Shown here one piece after another: positions 37,290 to 52,740 of a stretch of DNA of 64,000 bases. The DNA comes from Rhabditoides inermis (lineage: Eukaryota; Nematoda; Chromadorea; Rhabditida; Rhabditidae), in contig CAWZYM010000301.1 of NCBI GenBank assembly GCA_963966185.1, positions 124,001 to 188,000 of the forward strand, in the 5' to 3' direction. The first letter of the stretch is position 1, and each line of letters opens with the position of its first letter. The notes beneath the pieces are model-generated. The model was not told the DNA's origin. It searched no databases and was given only the letters and a program-made list of their open reading frames with translations. Both the position numbers and the translations under genes were made by a program.

Positions 37290-39468
37290 GGGGAGGGATA
37301 GAGGGATAGAGAGAGAGAGAGATAGAGATTGTCTTTGAGATATTGTCTCTTCGCAACCGCGAGGGGAAGTGTGCGGAGGACCTGGCCTGGTCTACGGGAC
37401 ACGAAGGAATTGCGGAAGCGATCATAGAGGCCAGACAGCAGGTGACACACTCTCCCCCCCTCTTTCTCATACCCCCCCTCTCTCTCTCTCACTCGTTGGG
37501 TTTCTTGTCTTTCCCGTGCTCTCACACGGGTCTCACTCGTTCCGACGGAAAGCGTGGGCGTCCAGAAAGAAATAACTCAATAGCTGTTCATATCTTAAAT
37601 TGAAAACTTTCTGTTGTCGTCGTTTCGACATCTCATATCATACAAAACGTACATTTCCACATATTTTCGTGTTGATTATAGTAAAAGAAAACGAAACGAT
37701 CAATTCGCACACACGATTTTTCCATAATTTTTTCCATAGATTTTTTCCACTGGGTGTGCTTTATTGTTTGACTATGCTGAAATTTTTATATGCCGCGACT
37801 TTTCTTTTCTATATGCTGTATGCAGCTCATGAGTTTATCTTGACACTGGACATACCTAATGGATTACCCTCTCAGAAATACTAATCCTCTTGTGGGATTT
37901 AGTTTATTCCATATCATTTCCTTAACTACTATATCCGATTCGGCACTGACTCGATGTTCAACAAAAACGATACAAATTCGCCATTCATCATTTATCACTA
38001 CAATTGAAACAAGTGTCTGAATCGAAATCGGGAAATCAACACAACTTTTTGAACCATTAGATGGCAGATTTAGATATCACAAATTTACAAAACTAATACT
38101 GAATTTCCTCTTACAGTATAACTCGTAGAACATTCAGTTGTCGGACGCTTCTCGACCGCAGCGCAGTGTGTCTCAGAGGTTCAACGGGAGGCGGGAGAAG
38201 AGGGGAACCAGCGAGGACGACATCGACTTCACACTCGACCACTCGACCACTGTATGTGAACAGGGTGTATCAAGGATGTTGGGCTTCACTACTTTTCAGT
38301 CGTTCGAGCACCCGGATGATACGGTGGAGAAGTGGAGGGCGTCGAAGGAAAGAGAGGGGAGGGAAGGCAGGGACAGGGCTGCGAACAGGTCAAAGTGGGT
38401 AGGAAACAGCCAGATCTCTCTTTCTCTCTCTCTCTCATTTATTTGCTCGCTCTCTTACCCTCCCCCTCTACATACGTATTCAGATCAGCCCACCAGAACC
38501 TCCGACGCACCAGTGAGCTCCACATGGCACCTATACCGGTAGGTATTGCATAATATGAACTTTTTTTATATATAATATGAACATAAACTTTTTTGTAAGC
38601 GAGGTTCATACAGTTACATACTAACAAATCAATGTGAAGCAGAGACTTCCGTGATCTTTTCTTGGTGAACGCAATGGGCAATTTGCAAAAAAAAATCCCC
38701 GGAAATTTCATGTTTCCGATTATGTTCTATTAGACTATGAGTTGATCATTGAATTGAACATGTTCGGTCCATAAGGAAATGAGGGAGTCGGAGAAAAAGC
38801 CTGCACTAACTGTGCCAAATTCCAAATTCCGAATATGCAATCGAAGAAATCATAACCATGTGTGGCTGCAGTGTATTTGCTGTAAGCGAGGAGGAGCAAC
38901 ACGAAAAAAACGATTGTTTCTGAACTACTAACTATCAAAGCGAAATAATGTCTGTATGTTTTTGAAAGCGGATAAAATGGTTCACAACTATGAGGGACAT
39001 TCGTTTTCTTTTCCAATAAAGTGTTTGATTTTGGATAGTGAGTGTATGGGTGTGTTGCAGGTTCCGCCCGCCCTCACTTCGTCGGCCACTCCCGAGGGGG
39101 GACTCCTCATCTCACTCGGACACAGACTCAGGAACTTCCTACACAAGGCACGTTCACTATGTATTGTCCACTCATATACTCTTCCTCTTCACCTCTTTCT
39201 CCTCTCTTTCCTCTACTTACTGATATATATTTGTACACATCCTTATTTGTTCGGTATCCATTCTTTGAACCTATACTTTACACCATGTCAATGACCATTT
39301 CCATTTATTTCAGGAAGAGACTGACCCTGCCGCAACTCCCTCCCTTTCCGACTTCCATGTATACGATGGCACAACGCCTGCTGCTGGTCCCGCCCCTGCT
39401 GGTCCCGCCCCCTCGCGCACGGGAGAGGAGGGCGAGACTGACAGCGGTGAGTGAGGAGAGAGAGAAAG

Positions 39469-39511
<43 letters not shown>

Positions 39512-39635
39512 CTTGCCAGGTTTCCGGTCGCACCCCTGGGAGGGTACTCGTGCCCCCACCTCGGTCGGTCGTCTGCCTCCCATCAAGAAACGTTCGACAA
39601 GCGAGGGCCGGGCCGCTCGCTTCGTCGTATCGTAA
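36595..39635 (+). CDS. Ankyrin-repeat protein with disordered C-terminal half
   Basis: Exons: 36595-36636, 37000-37080, 37181-37228, 37340-37441, 38138-38251, 38300-38388, 38484-38538, 39061-39147, 39314-39446, 39520-39635; 288 residues. The first half contains two or three ankyrin repeats (GWTALMIAAADGKDQQVRGI; GKCAEDLAWSTGHEGIAEAI). The rest is low-complexity: basic RRSVSQRF-like and RREKRG segments, an acidic patch EDDIDFTLDH, Ala/Pro/Gly-rich AAGPAPAGPAP and a basic end PPIKKRSTSE. Ankyrin repeats bind proteins; no catalytic or membrane part is visible, so the role is unknown. The donor at 39148 is GC rather than GT, and no GT alternative keeps the frame. Confidence 0.75.
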
Positions 39636-39972
39636 AGATTCATTTATTGATTTTATTGATTCTTGATTTCCGCTTATCCAAACCGCCTGAGTTCATTGTT
39701 TCGTGGTTGTGTCGTGTGAGTATATGCTACGGATACATGTGATAAAGAACAATGATGCCACGTAGTCTTTTATTGATTCTGGGAGATGTATCGATGTATT
39801 GATTTACGGGACCGTCCCTCTCCTTTGATTTGCGTTCATAGTGGATACGGTGCGCATGTTGAGTCGGTTTGTTGGCAGACGGGTCACCATGTCTGCAAAA
39901 ATCTCCCTTCTCCCTTCTCCCTCCTCCTCCTCTCTCTCTCCCTTTCTCTCCCTCTCTCATACTCACCTCTGT

Positions 39973-41645
<1,673 letters not shown>

Positions 41646-42835
41646 TTGACGTGAAAAAATAGGGAGGTGACAGCTGCAGGTGGTACACCGTAAACGATCC
41701 GATACTAGTCTCTTTATCTTTACTAGATGTTTTGCAGGCATGCCCATATGAGTGGGCAATTTATTCATTTAATGTAAACTAGTTATTCTCGCCTGATCAG
41801 CACAGCTCAACAACCCCGCATGAGAGAAATGTTCCGGGTAGACTGGTTTACATAGAAACAATCATCCTGGCAAAACGCACAGTAGTGTCATAGTTGTCCC
41901 GAATAAAACTCATCATCAGTACTAGCACTACTAACGTATGTATTCGAAGTTTTTCGTCCGTTGCGGAAGCAGATAAGGAGTTGATAAGGAGGGTCTCTTC
42001 GAACTGCGACCGTCGAGGCTGCGTGGGAACGATCTACAAGTGGTCCGTCCTCGGTTTCGGCTCCTCACTCGGCAGCACGTCTTCAACGTGCGCGTTACCA
42101 AATTCTCTCACTTGCTTCCTAGTAGTTGTCTCAATACATTGGCCCCGTCTGCTGCATTATCCCCATCCGCTTTCAAACGGCGGCTCCACCTTTTGAGAGA
42201 TGTTTCGCTGTAATCCGTTTTTTTTCTTCTCGCTTTGATTGTATTGGTTCTTGTCTGTTCATTATTGTTTTTTTTCACGTGTTATTAATCAACCGTATAA
42301 ATTATTATTATATTGCAAGCCGCCTCCTTTCGCTGTGGTGAAGACGCGAAAAGAATAGACTGGAAAAGAGTGCGCCAGCCGTGTCGTGTGAACTCCACCC
42401 GCGCGCCAGGACGCCTATGTAGATGCCTGGCCGAGAGCGAACTCGCACATTCTGACTATACATAGTAAGGCAAGGTGATATGTGTCAGATCAGATGAAGT
42501 GAGTATATGAGAGCTGCAACGAAAGCAATCAAATGCTGGGATCATTTCTGAATTCAGTACCATAGTCAGAGATGTATTTGAAATCATAACTGAACATGAC
42601 AACACACCGCCAACACTATGGAAGGGAAACTTACAATAGGGTCAAGAAGTTATTAGCCCGCAATATGTTTGTTCCTTTTCCAGAAATCGAGCGAGAAAAA
42701 AATGTTAATACGAAGTTGACCCAATGATCACATTTGACATTTGTGCGACTGCTGAATCATCAAATTTATCGATATTTTTGTTGTTGTTGTTGTATTTATT
42801 GTTAACGAAATATTTTGATTTTGAATTCTTTCAGG
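41646..42835. other. Divergent spacer between the Srx gene and msh-4
   Basis: Contains a retrotransposon 3' fragment (41940-42330) and otherwise AT-rich sequence. Promoters of both divergent genes must lie here. A TTCTTTCAG acceptor ends one base before the msh-4 ATG. Confidence 0.5.
41940..42330 (+). mobile_element. 3' fragment of a non-LTR retrotransposon
   Basis: The plus strand encodes RPRFRLLTRQHVFNVRV, then LNTLAPSAALSPSAFKRRLH, resembling the C-terminal end of CR1/jockey-type reverse-transcriptase proteins, followed by a T-rich 3' tail with CACGTGTTATTAATCAACCG and an ATT-rich end. A related tail lies in an msh-4 intron at 51720-51876. Family level is tentative. Confidence 0.5.
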
Positions 42836-45800
42836 ATGGCAGCTCTGCTGTCAACAACCGGGTCGATCACTCCCGGACGGGCACTGCTTTCTACTGATGA
42901 TCCTTCCACGGACGACACCAACAGATCTATCCCCGTTCCAGTCGTATCGTTCGGTCGGTATTTGTTTCATTATTATTTCATGTATACAATGATACATACA
43001 GGTACGGACTCGGCCACCCTGCCGCCTCCTTCGGCGCACTCCAATATACACAGCAGCCGCCCAATTTTGATCATCGCGGCGGGACCCATTTTAAATATTG
43101 TTTTGGCTGGAAAAATTCAAGAAACGAACTGTTTTAGCAACCACAAACTTTTTGAAGCACCGCATATCAAAAACTACAACGTATTGACCGTAGGAATAAC
43201 TGCTAACGTACACAAACGTAATGACGAATTGTATATAGGATAGCTCATATACTGGCCACACTTTTAACACCAACAACTTCTATTACATACACGACTGTTT
43301 TACTAAGTCATTTTTCAATTATTGAAAGCGAAAAGAGAATAACCGGGCGCGATTCGCGTGGGTTCGGTTAGGGTTCGAGTAGGGATCGGGTGCGCTCGCC
43401 ACACCCGAACCCTCACTGCAGACTGGCCCTGCGGTCTCTGTAGGGGTGAATCTCTAGCATACTCACCTGATTTTCTTCCGTAGAAGCTTCTGGAAAGTTC
43501 CAAAAAGTTGATAACGACAACAGGCAACTCGAGAGTAACAGAAAAACAGTAAAAACGGCTTAGAATATTGATTTTTCTTACTGTAGTGTGTAGTGTACTG
43601 TAGGATTACTGTTGGATACCGTAACCCACTGCGACATGATCCTCAACCCTTGAGGTGTTCATTGGTATAGGTGGTTGGTACCTCTGACCCTTTGGCGCGA
43701 CAGGAGAGTCTGGACAGAGAGAAAAACCTAGTTACAATAGAGGAATTGTCGACAAGGATTATTCAATCATAGTTATGTTCGAAAACAAGAATGATAAAAC
43801 AATGAGTTTCAAGAGCTATCATGAAACATTTGGTGGTTAGAGAATGATCAGAGCCCGTTCAATGAAGTTTTAAAATTGACAAACTTTACGTGACGAGCGG
43901 GAATTGAACCCATGAACATATTCTTGCAAAAAGTGACTTCGTTACCACTACGCTAGCTATAGGGTATTCCATTTTCACGGTACGTGATTTATCGGCGGTC
44001 GGTCAGACGAGGGCGAAACGACGAGATATTTATACAAACTTAGCGTTTTTGCTGGTTTCATGTCCGAAATACGGTAAAAAGCACAATGTCTATATTTCCC
44101 AATGTAAGAGATCATTGATTCCGTAAAGAGTTATTAACTGTAGAAGATGGACAACTCTACTCTAATAGACTTGCAAATGATTTTCAATTCCATAAAATCA
44201 TACCCAAAATCTTACTTAAGTTTATGGGTGTAGTGAGAACTTTGCTAATTGGAAATGTGAACGTGAGATTAAACTGTTTGACAGTGAAAATTTTGACAGC
44301 AATTTTCTGTCGTGTACGGTAAAACTACTGGACAACATGTTTTTGACGTAATGCAAACTTTCATACCGCAGATTGCCCCGGTAAGCATGAAATCACAGTA
44401 CTTGTGAGAATAAAAATACAATTGCGAATTCTTAATCATCAACGTATTTATCATCTTTTCGCCACTTTGAACATTTGTTGCAATTCTCTGTCGATCGAGA
44501 TCCATACTGAAATTCAGTTAGTTTGCTGGAAGTGAACACAACCGTTACAAAACGTAATCAAGATCGAAATGATTTCGTCCATTTTTGTCTCGCTGTTGGG
44601 TCCAAAATTGTATTTTGTGCGGATCAATTGTACCCCATGCCCGCGCGCTGCCGATCCGCAGATTGATCCATCACACAACGCAACGCACTATTCGCCGTCT
44701 GCGAGCAGTCGCAGCTGCAAACTGGCCGAGTTTTGCAAGTTTGACGCTGGAATCAAACGTGCTTGCAGACAACTGTGACTGAGTAACCCCCACAGTAGTT
44801 GGCTATGTAATATTGTTGTTTGAGCTCTTCAAGATGGATAATATTTGATTGCAGTGAGGGTTCGGGTGTGCGAGCGCACCCGATCCCTACTCGAACCCTA
44901 ACCGAACCCACGCGAATCGCGCCCGGTTATTCTCTTTTCGCTTTCAATAATTGAAAAATGACTTAGTAAAAACAGTCGTGTATGTAATAGAAGTTGTTGG
45001 TGTTAAAAGTGTGGCCAGTATATGAGCTATCCTATATACAATTCGTCATTACGTTTGTGTACGTTAGCAGTTATTCCTACGGTCAATACGTTGTAGTTTT
45101 TGATATGCGGTGCTTCAAAAAGTTTGTGGTTGCTAAAACAGTTCGTTTCTTGAATTTTTCCAGCCAAAACAATATTTAAAATGGGTCCCGCCGCGATGAT
45201 CAAAATTGGGCGGCTGCTGTGTATATTGGAGTCTTCGGCGATGTTTATAATAAGATGTTTATAATAAACACAATTCGGAGTCTTCGGCGCTGGTGACTCG
45301 TTCGGAGGAGACGACGATGTCGTCCCGGAGTGACTCCCGCTCGGTTGCCTCGTCGTCTCCACTCGTTGACTCGCGAATTGAAAGGACTGTCTCTTTCGGA
45401 CACAGCGAACCCCGGTATCGCTTCAACACAAGGTGCGTATCATTCATCTGCAGAGCTGAAGGTGCATAGTTAATGTGAGTGTGAGCGATGAAACCGTTAC
45501 GAATGCACTAGTGATAAGGACTTCACGCTCATCATGATTTATTTACAACGTAATAATAATACTAATAATAACTGCACAGTGGTCGTCCGAGCAGCGCGCG
45601 CACTCCCGGCTCAGCCGTGTCGTCTGCGAGGGGAATCAGGAGCTACGTCATATGTGGTATGTGCATCTCTTCTTCTTCTTTTCCCCGCGGCGCGCGGTCG
45701 GATCCTCATTTTGCCCCACCGCCGCCGAATATTCGGTCATCGACAAGAATCCTTCCCGAGTAACCAGTGAGGCGGCGGGAAGTACCCTCATGTGGAAGCA

Positions 45801-48278
45801 GCTATGGCAGCTAATAATAATAATGCGATACCGGATAAATGTTGAATTTTTTTTGTTGATGGCAGCTAATAATAATAATAATAATAATAATAATATTCGG
45901 GTCGAAATGATCTTCCCCCAGTACCCTTGAGCAAGGCGGGGAATAGCTCATGAGAACGCTGTCTTCATAGCCCGCGGAGTTTACTATTGTGGATTATAAT
46001 GGAAGAAAAGGACCACCCGGAGCTCTACTATCGTCTATAATGGTATCTAATTTTAATGGATTATGGAAAGGAAATCGAATGATTATCGACTGAATATCGA
46101 TCTAATATCGACTTTCGACCTTCGACCCTACCATCCCCGTTGCTAAACTGTGTTTCTCCCAGCGCTTAGCCCTTGTGGTGTACCGTATGCACTTGTTGTA
46201 TAGTCAGGATATAGCGAATCTGGATAAATGATTGATTGATTGATTGATGGCGCGAGGAGATACTTATTGACACGAAAGCAAAGGAAACCCCGGAGCTCTT
46301 CATGTTAAGAATGGTACTCTAATGGTCCAGGAATGATTATCGATCAAGTATCGTCTTCCCACCACTAACCTCGTCAGCGTACCTGTCTTTCCCCGGCGTT
46401 AGCCTATTATTTATCTAGCATCTTAGGCACTACTGTATGCTTCATATATGATTGTGTTGTCATATTCAGATATAACGATTCCGGATAACGATTGTTTTTT
46501 TATTGTGGATCTCATTCCTGTCATAGTTATTTGGCTTAATAATTGTTACGTCATCTTTCAATCCACGGTGATCCATACATTTCTTCCAGCGGTGGCAGAA
46601 GGCAAGGGTCCTCGCAAGGGCGAGGTGGCGATGGCTGCTATGGACCTGCGGTGAGTATCCACCCCTTCCCCTTTCCTCTCGCAACCCCCTTTCAACCCCT
46701 TTCCAGCTACTCTGACGTGGAGTTGTTCGACTTCATGGATGGCTGTGCCTACACCCGACTGCGTGCCAAGCTCCGATTGGCTGACCCTGTAGAGGTCAGT
46801 GACCACACCAAACCTGGAACCAGTTGTTCTATGATATATTGTGTTTCATGGCGTAGAAGTCCTAATTCAGGAGTTATATGTGACACGGAGTCTCACAGGC
46901 GAGTATGAGATGATGAGCGCTGTTCAGATTCTGATGCCTGAATCGTTCGGTGAGAAGGCGTGCTCGGTTCTGCTGCGTGAGGTGATCTCCAATGTACTCC
47001 CCGGTGTACCCATCACTAATGTCCACAAGCGGTTCTTCAAGTCAGTCAACCGATGTATTTTCTCTCTTAATTATGTGATAGATTCATACGAATCATTCTA
47101 AACAGCTATTGTATATTTTATCGGATTGAATACTTGGTCAATCGATCAATCAAATAATCGATTTTTACCAGTTCGTTCCGGGGCGTGGAGTTGTGCAAGA
47201 CGCTGCAGGTGGACGAAGTGTCCAACGTCGATCAGGTCGTCATGTCCAAGTGAGTGTGCCGCACACACCCTGACCCACCGTATAGCTTACTTGTTACCGT
47301 ACTCCGTACTCCAGGGAGTTGTTGATGTCGTGTGCGGCTGCCCTGCTCAAATACGTGGAGCACGTGCAGAACACCCTGTTCGCCACCCACTCGCTCCGAC
47401 TCACCTACAGAGACGTCGTCAAGTCGTGTGTTATCGGTGGGCTCGGATTGTGTCTTCCGTCTCTCCGCCCCGTCTCCTATCTCTCTTCCATTCTGCTACT
47501 TTGTGGCCCATGGCATATATTCCGCTTGCGCTCAGCTCAACATTTCTCGTCAAAAACCAAATGTTGAGTGAAAATTTCTTCTAACGTTCACAGTTCCTAT
47601 TCGCAAGGCTGTCACCACACTTAGCTAGCGTAGTAGTAACGCTCTCGCTTGGCAAGAATGAGCTCGCGGGATCAATTCCCACCGGACACGCTAGGTTTTA
47701 TCAATTTGAAAACCTCATTGAAAGGACTCTGATCTTTCTCTAACAACCCTAATATCTCTTATCAAAAGAGTGATACTTATTTGCGAGCCTAGTATTGAAG
47801 TCTTTGACTCTAAGAGTTATTGCATAGCAACTTAGTTTTTTGTCGGTATGCATCCAGTTCTTGTTCTTGTTCTCGGTCTCTATCGTTTTGTGTGTTTGAA
47901 AGGGTGTAAGGAATAATATAAATGTCCTGAACCATACGAGGTAGTGGTGATAGAGTGGATCGCCGCTTCTCGTTTTTCGGGGCATGAGTGTGAGTGCGAA
48001 GTGTGCTGTGTGCAGACGTGTCGTCGTGGCGCAATCTGGAGATAGTGAACGACGACGAGAAGCGGGCGGACAGGCGCAGTCTGCTCACAATGATGGACAA
48101 CACACTCACACAGGGAGGAGCCAGGGCGCTCAGGAGGGCGCTACTACAGGTATCACTATAATATATATCCAATCATTATCATTGTGATTGAAAATATTTG
48201 CAGCCGTCGACGCAACGAGACGAAATCGAGGCGCGATTGGATGCAGTGGAGGAGATGGTGGATGATTCACATGTGAGG

Positions 48279-48312
<34 letters not shown>

Positions 48313-49540
48313 AGCCACCCTCTGCCTAGATGCTGGAGCGAGTGCGCAGCGTGCTGTGCCGCGTGCATGACATGGACCATGCCATGTCGGTGTGTGTGAG
48401 ACAGCCCATCCAGCCCACACAGGCAGTGGCCGAAGGAGAGATTGTGCAGGTCAGACACGGGGTAGGCGAGGTAGATAGCGTAAACTGAACTGTGTGATTG
48501 GTATTTTACCTGTTTGGTAATCCGTAATTCAATAGTTTGGAATAATGGATTACAAGTGCAGATGCTGCGTCTGCAGCAGACTCTGTCGATGGTAGAGCCG
48601 TTGGTGACTGCTCTCACACAGGCGCAGGCCAGTGTGCTCATCAGGTGCAGGGAGGTACGGGGTGGCTGTGGGTGTAGGCGGGACTACTGTGCTTGCAGTA
48701 CATGCGCGACGACCGTCTCACCGCCTGCGCCAATATCCTCGACGAGTACTTCGACCCGTCCGTGCTGCACACACAGAAGAAGAACTCGATCACCATACGC
48801 AATCAGAAGTGCTTCGCTGTGAGGTAGGGAGGGGAGAGGGAGAGGAGAGACTGGCTGCATTAAGGGAGGGCAAGTCTCTGATGCTAGATCTGGCACGTCG
48901 CACGTACGAAGAACTGATCAAGGATGCACAGGAGAAGGGTGAGTAGCAGTGGACTAGAGTATGCGGGGTTTAAGTGGGCGGAGCATGTGTGTTTTCAGGA
49001 GACGCGGAGCTGGCCGACCACTTCACGAACAACGAGAACGTGCGGGTGGCGTTCAGTGTTCAGAGAGGGTTCCACTACCTGTCAGTAATATTTTAATTCG
49101 AAAAGTATTAATTTTTGTATATTCCGTGTAAGTGCGTATATCGAAACTATCGAAACATACGTTTATACTGCTATTCAGTCTGGTGACACCACACGCAGCC
49201 ACTATTCCCCTGTCACACTACTTTGTCAACTCGATCCGCAACAAGAGCAGCATCACATTCACCAGCAGGAACATGGTGCGGTACAATGGTGAGTGGGGGG
49301 GGGGGGGTTGGTACTGTAAGTGTGAGGGGTACTGTATTGTGCAGATCGCATCGACTACACGGTCAAGTCGATCCTCATGTCGTCGCTGGAGGTGAGTCGA
49401 GTGTGGAAGTGGATGGGATATGAATGAGGGGAGGAAGTAACGACTAACTTTTCAGGTCGTTCGCGAGGCATGTTTGGAGCTCCGTCCGTTCATCGCATCC
49501 CTCCACCATGTCGTCGATGCCATAGCCACGGTGGATGATG

Positions 49541-49612
<72 letters not shown>

Positions 49613-49970
49613 ATGAGGAGAAAGGATATAGAATAAAAAGACTGTTTCAGATCGACCTCTGTTCGACTCTGGCTCTGTATGCCACGAGGACTAGTTGCAG
49701 TGAGTTTGCTTCAGATTCAATGGGCGTCAACTTTTGCACACCTGCAGCTTGAAGTTGTTGAAGTTGTACCAGTGACATATTGTTTTAACGTAAATGCATA
49801 CACCGGAAAGTAGATTACCTGTCGACCCACGTATATTGATAATTATCTATTGATCTCTTCAATTGCAGCTCGTCCCCGATTCGACAACAAAGTGGTTGTG
49901 AAGGAAGGAAGACATCCTCTGCTAGACAGTCACTGTCCCGAGAAGACTGTGCCCAATGACACGGTAGGAG

Positions 49971-50013
<43 letters not shown>

Positions 50014-52708
50014 AAGATAAAAGAATGACATGGTTTTCAGTACATGACTCGTGACGCGCGCATCGCAATGGTGACTGGTCCGAATATGGTGAGGAAGGGG
50101 GCGTGGCCAGGGTGGGCGGAGTGTTAGAGGCTAGGAGGCACGAGATGGATTGTGGTTGCAGGCGGGCAAGTCTACGTACCTGAAGCAGATCTGCCAGCTG
50201 GCAGTGATGTCGCAGGCAGGTTGCCTCGTCCCAGCCACCATTGTCATCATGCCTGTGGGTACTCGTTTCACAGTCGAGACAATTAGAGAGGGCGCGCCAG
50301 CGCCCTCTCGTTTGTACTGGATGTCCCCGCGCGCTAGAATGCTCAAAAACGACTTTTCCTGGATGAAGCACTTTTCCTCATTTTGAATTGATTTCCATTG
50401 TTACATTGCATTCACATCTCTATTCGATAGAGTTACAGAAAGTTGTATTGAGTTTGATTGAATTTGAAGCAAGATACGGAGAGTCCGCATTCGAGTGCGG
50501 ATTGAGATTGGTGTCGGGCGGGCGGGCGTCGTGCGTCGGACAATCGCTTTCGCCCCGCCCCCTTTGTGTGTGAGTGAGAGAGAGAGGCGAATAGCGGGTG
50601 CGCGTCGGTATCCTCGCATCGAATCGCGAACGTGTATGAAAATGTAATTTTGTGAAACAAAACTTAAGAAAAGGACAGATATTATCTTTCAAAAGTACTT
50701 CTAAGTAAAAGTAGTTGGTTTGTACTGTTGTCTCAGTTGAGCAAAAGGACTGACATGTTTTCCATGGAGACATGTGCAAACAGGCTCTCAGCATTATTCG
50801 ACGTGTTATGATACAACAGAAGTTGTGCTTTCAGATAATAACTGCATAACTTCGTAAACGCGTTCATTTTAATATGGCCGCTTTGCACTGGTATGAGAGA
50901 GAGCCTGTTGGCACATGTCTCCATTGAAAACATGTCAGTCCTTTTGCTCAACTGAGACAACAGTACAAACCAACTACTTTTACTTAGAAGTACTTTTGAA
51001 AGATAATACTCATTGTAGTTGGAGGAAGTAGGTTTCACGTCTTTCCTTCCATTGCTGACGTGTTAATGCGTGTAATAATTCAGGCATATTTCTTATTAAA
51101 AAAAACTAATTTGTTTTGGTTTTCATATCTTCGACAAGATGTTCTCTCGCGTGGGCCACAACGACAGCCTGGCCGAGTCGCTGTCGGCCTTCGCACTGGA
51201 GATGCGAGACGCAGCACTCATACTCGAACACGCAGACTGCAACACACTCGTCATCGTAGACGAACTGGCGAGGAGTCAGTGGGGGGAGGGTTTGTACAAT
51301 CAATCAATCAATCAACCTTTCGATATGCACTTCGTAGATTATGATTGATGGTGATGATCTAGTTGGAAAGTGTGCGACCCGCTTTTGGGTGGAGCTGATG
51401 GCATTTTTGACAGGCACATCTACGGAGGAAGGAATAGGAATGAGCTACGCCATCATAGAACAGTTGATCAAGCAGAAGGTGGGAGGGGAGTGTTGGTCCG
51501 TTGGTTAATTGACTGATTTGATTTGAGGGGATATTGATTGATTTGTCGATTGTTCCAGGCCTTTGTCGTGTTCGCCACCCACTTTCTCGATCTGGCCACT
51601 ATGGATGTGTCGTATTCGTGTGTGGAGAAGTGGGTTTCGTGGTTTTCTAGATTTGATGGTTTTGTATAAGTTTATTTTACTGATGAGGGAAACGATTGTC
51701 CTATTATAAGAAATTCCTCAGTATGTCTCTGATCAGGCCCCGGCGTCCCCCGCTACTTTTAGTAGACAGCAGCTCCACTTGTGAGATTCGTTTTGTTATA
51801 TCTTGTTATCATCTCTCTTTACATTATTGTATTTCACGTGTTCTTAAAAACCGTATAAATTATTTATTTATTACAGCTATCACTTCGCAGCGCAAGTGGA
51901 GGAGACAGAGGACGGCGATGAGGTGGGTGGGGGAAGAGGGCGTGGTCACAGTGGGCGTGGTTCTGATCAAGTCGATTCAGGTGATGCACGCTGCGCACAA
52001 GCTGTTGAAAGGCCCCTACAAGGGACCGCTATATGGTGAGTGTCGAGTTTCGGTAGTTGTACTAACATTTGTAAATGATGTTCTATCTAACGACTCTTAT
52101 TATTAAAAAAAGGTTTCGTTTTCAGCTTTCGAGCTAGTGCAGCTGTCGACTCTGCCGGAAAAGGTACACAATGAGGCCAAGGAGCTGGCCAAGAGGTGAG
52201 TATGGAGAGTGAAAGGGGGACGCATCGAGAGGAGAACAGCTATAATCTTGCGATGGTCCGGATTATGTATTCACTTATGCACTCTTATCACGGCCCATCT
52301 GGCCATGTGTAATGACCTCGATCGATGCAATAGAGGGGCGCGGCTGCTGCGAAGGCCCGCTCTCTCATCAGTGTATAGCGCGCAACACCACGCGCATGTT
52401 GGACTGCCAATAAACATCTTCTGGCCCGTATTGTCACTGTGGACGAAGGATACGATTAACCATCGTATTGCAATCTATAAAGACGGAATTGATAAGAATA
52501 TTTATTTTCTGATACGATTTTTTATTAGTGGAGGTGTTCTCTGAATAAGTTGTCGATGCCAAAATTAAATAGTTGCAGAAAAGCTTCACAAACTTTTAAA
52601 AATATTGTTCTTAGACTTCGAGTGGAGACCGAGGGACGTCGACGGATGGACATCGAGACGGCGGACAAAAGGGCGAGGGTAGGTGCATCCCCCTCTCTCC
52701 CCTCTCTC

Positions 52709-52740
<32 letters not shown>

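Noticed and set aside
42815..43243. Open frame running from the msh-4 start into the element as a separate short gene
   Set aside because: The first part is msh-4 exon 1 and unspliced intron; the rest is the element's inverted repeat, repeated on the other strand at 45027-45232.
47626..47699. Functional tRNA gene
   Set aside because: A and B boxes are present but acceptor and anticodon stems pair poorly, and similar decayed pieces occur elsewhere; called a tRNA-derived repeat instead.
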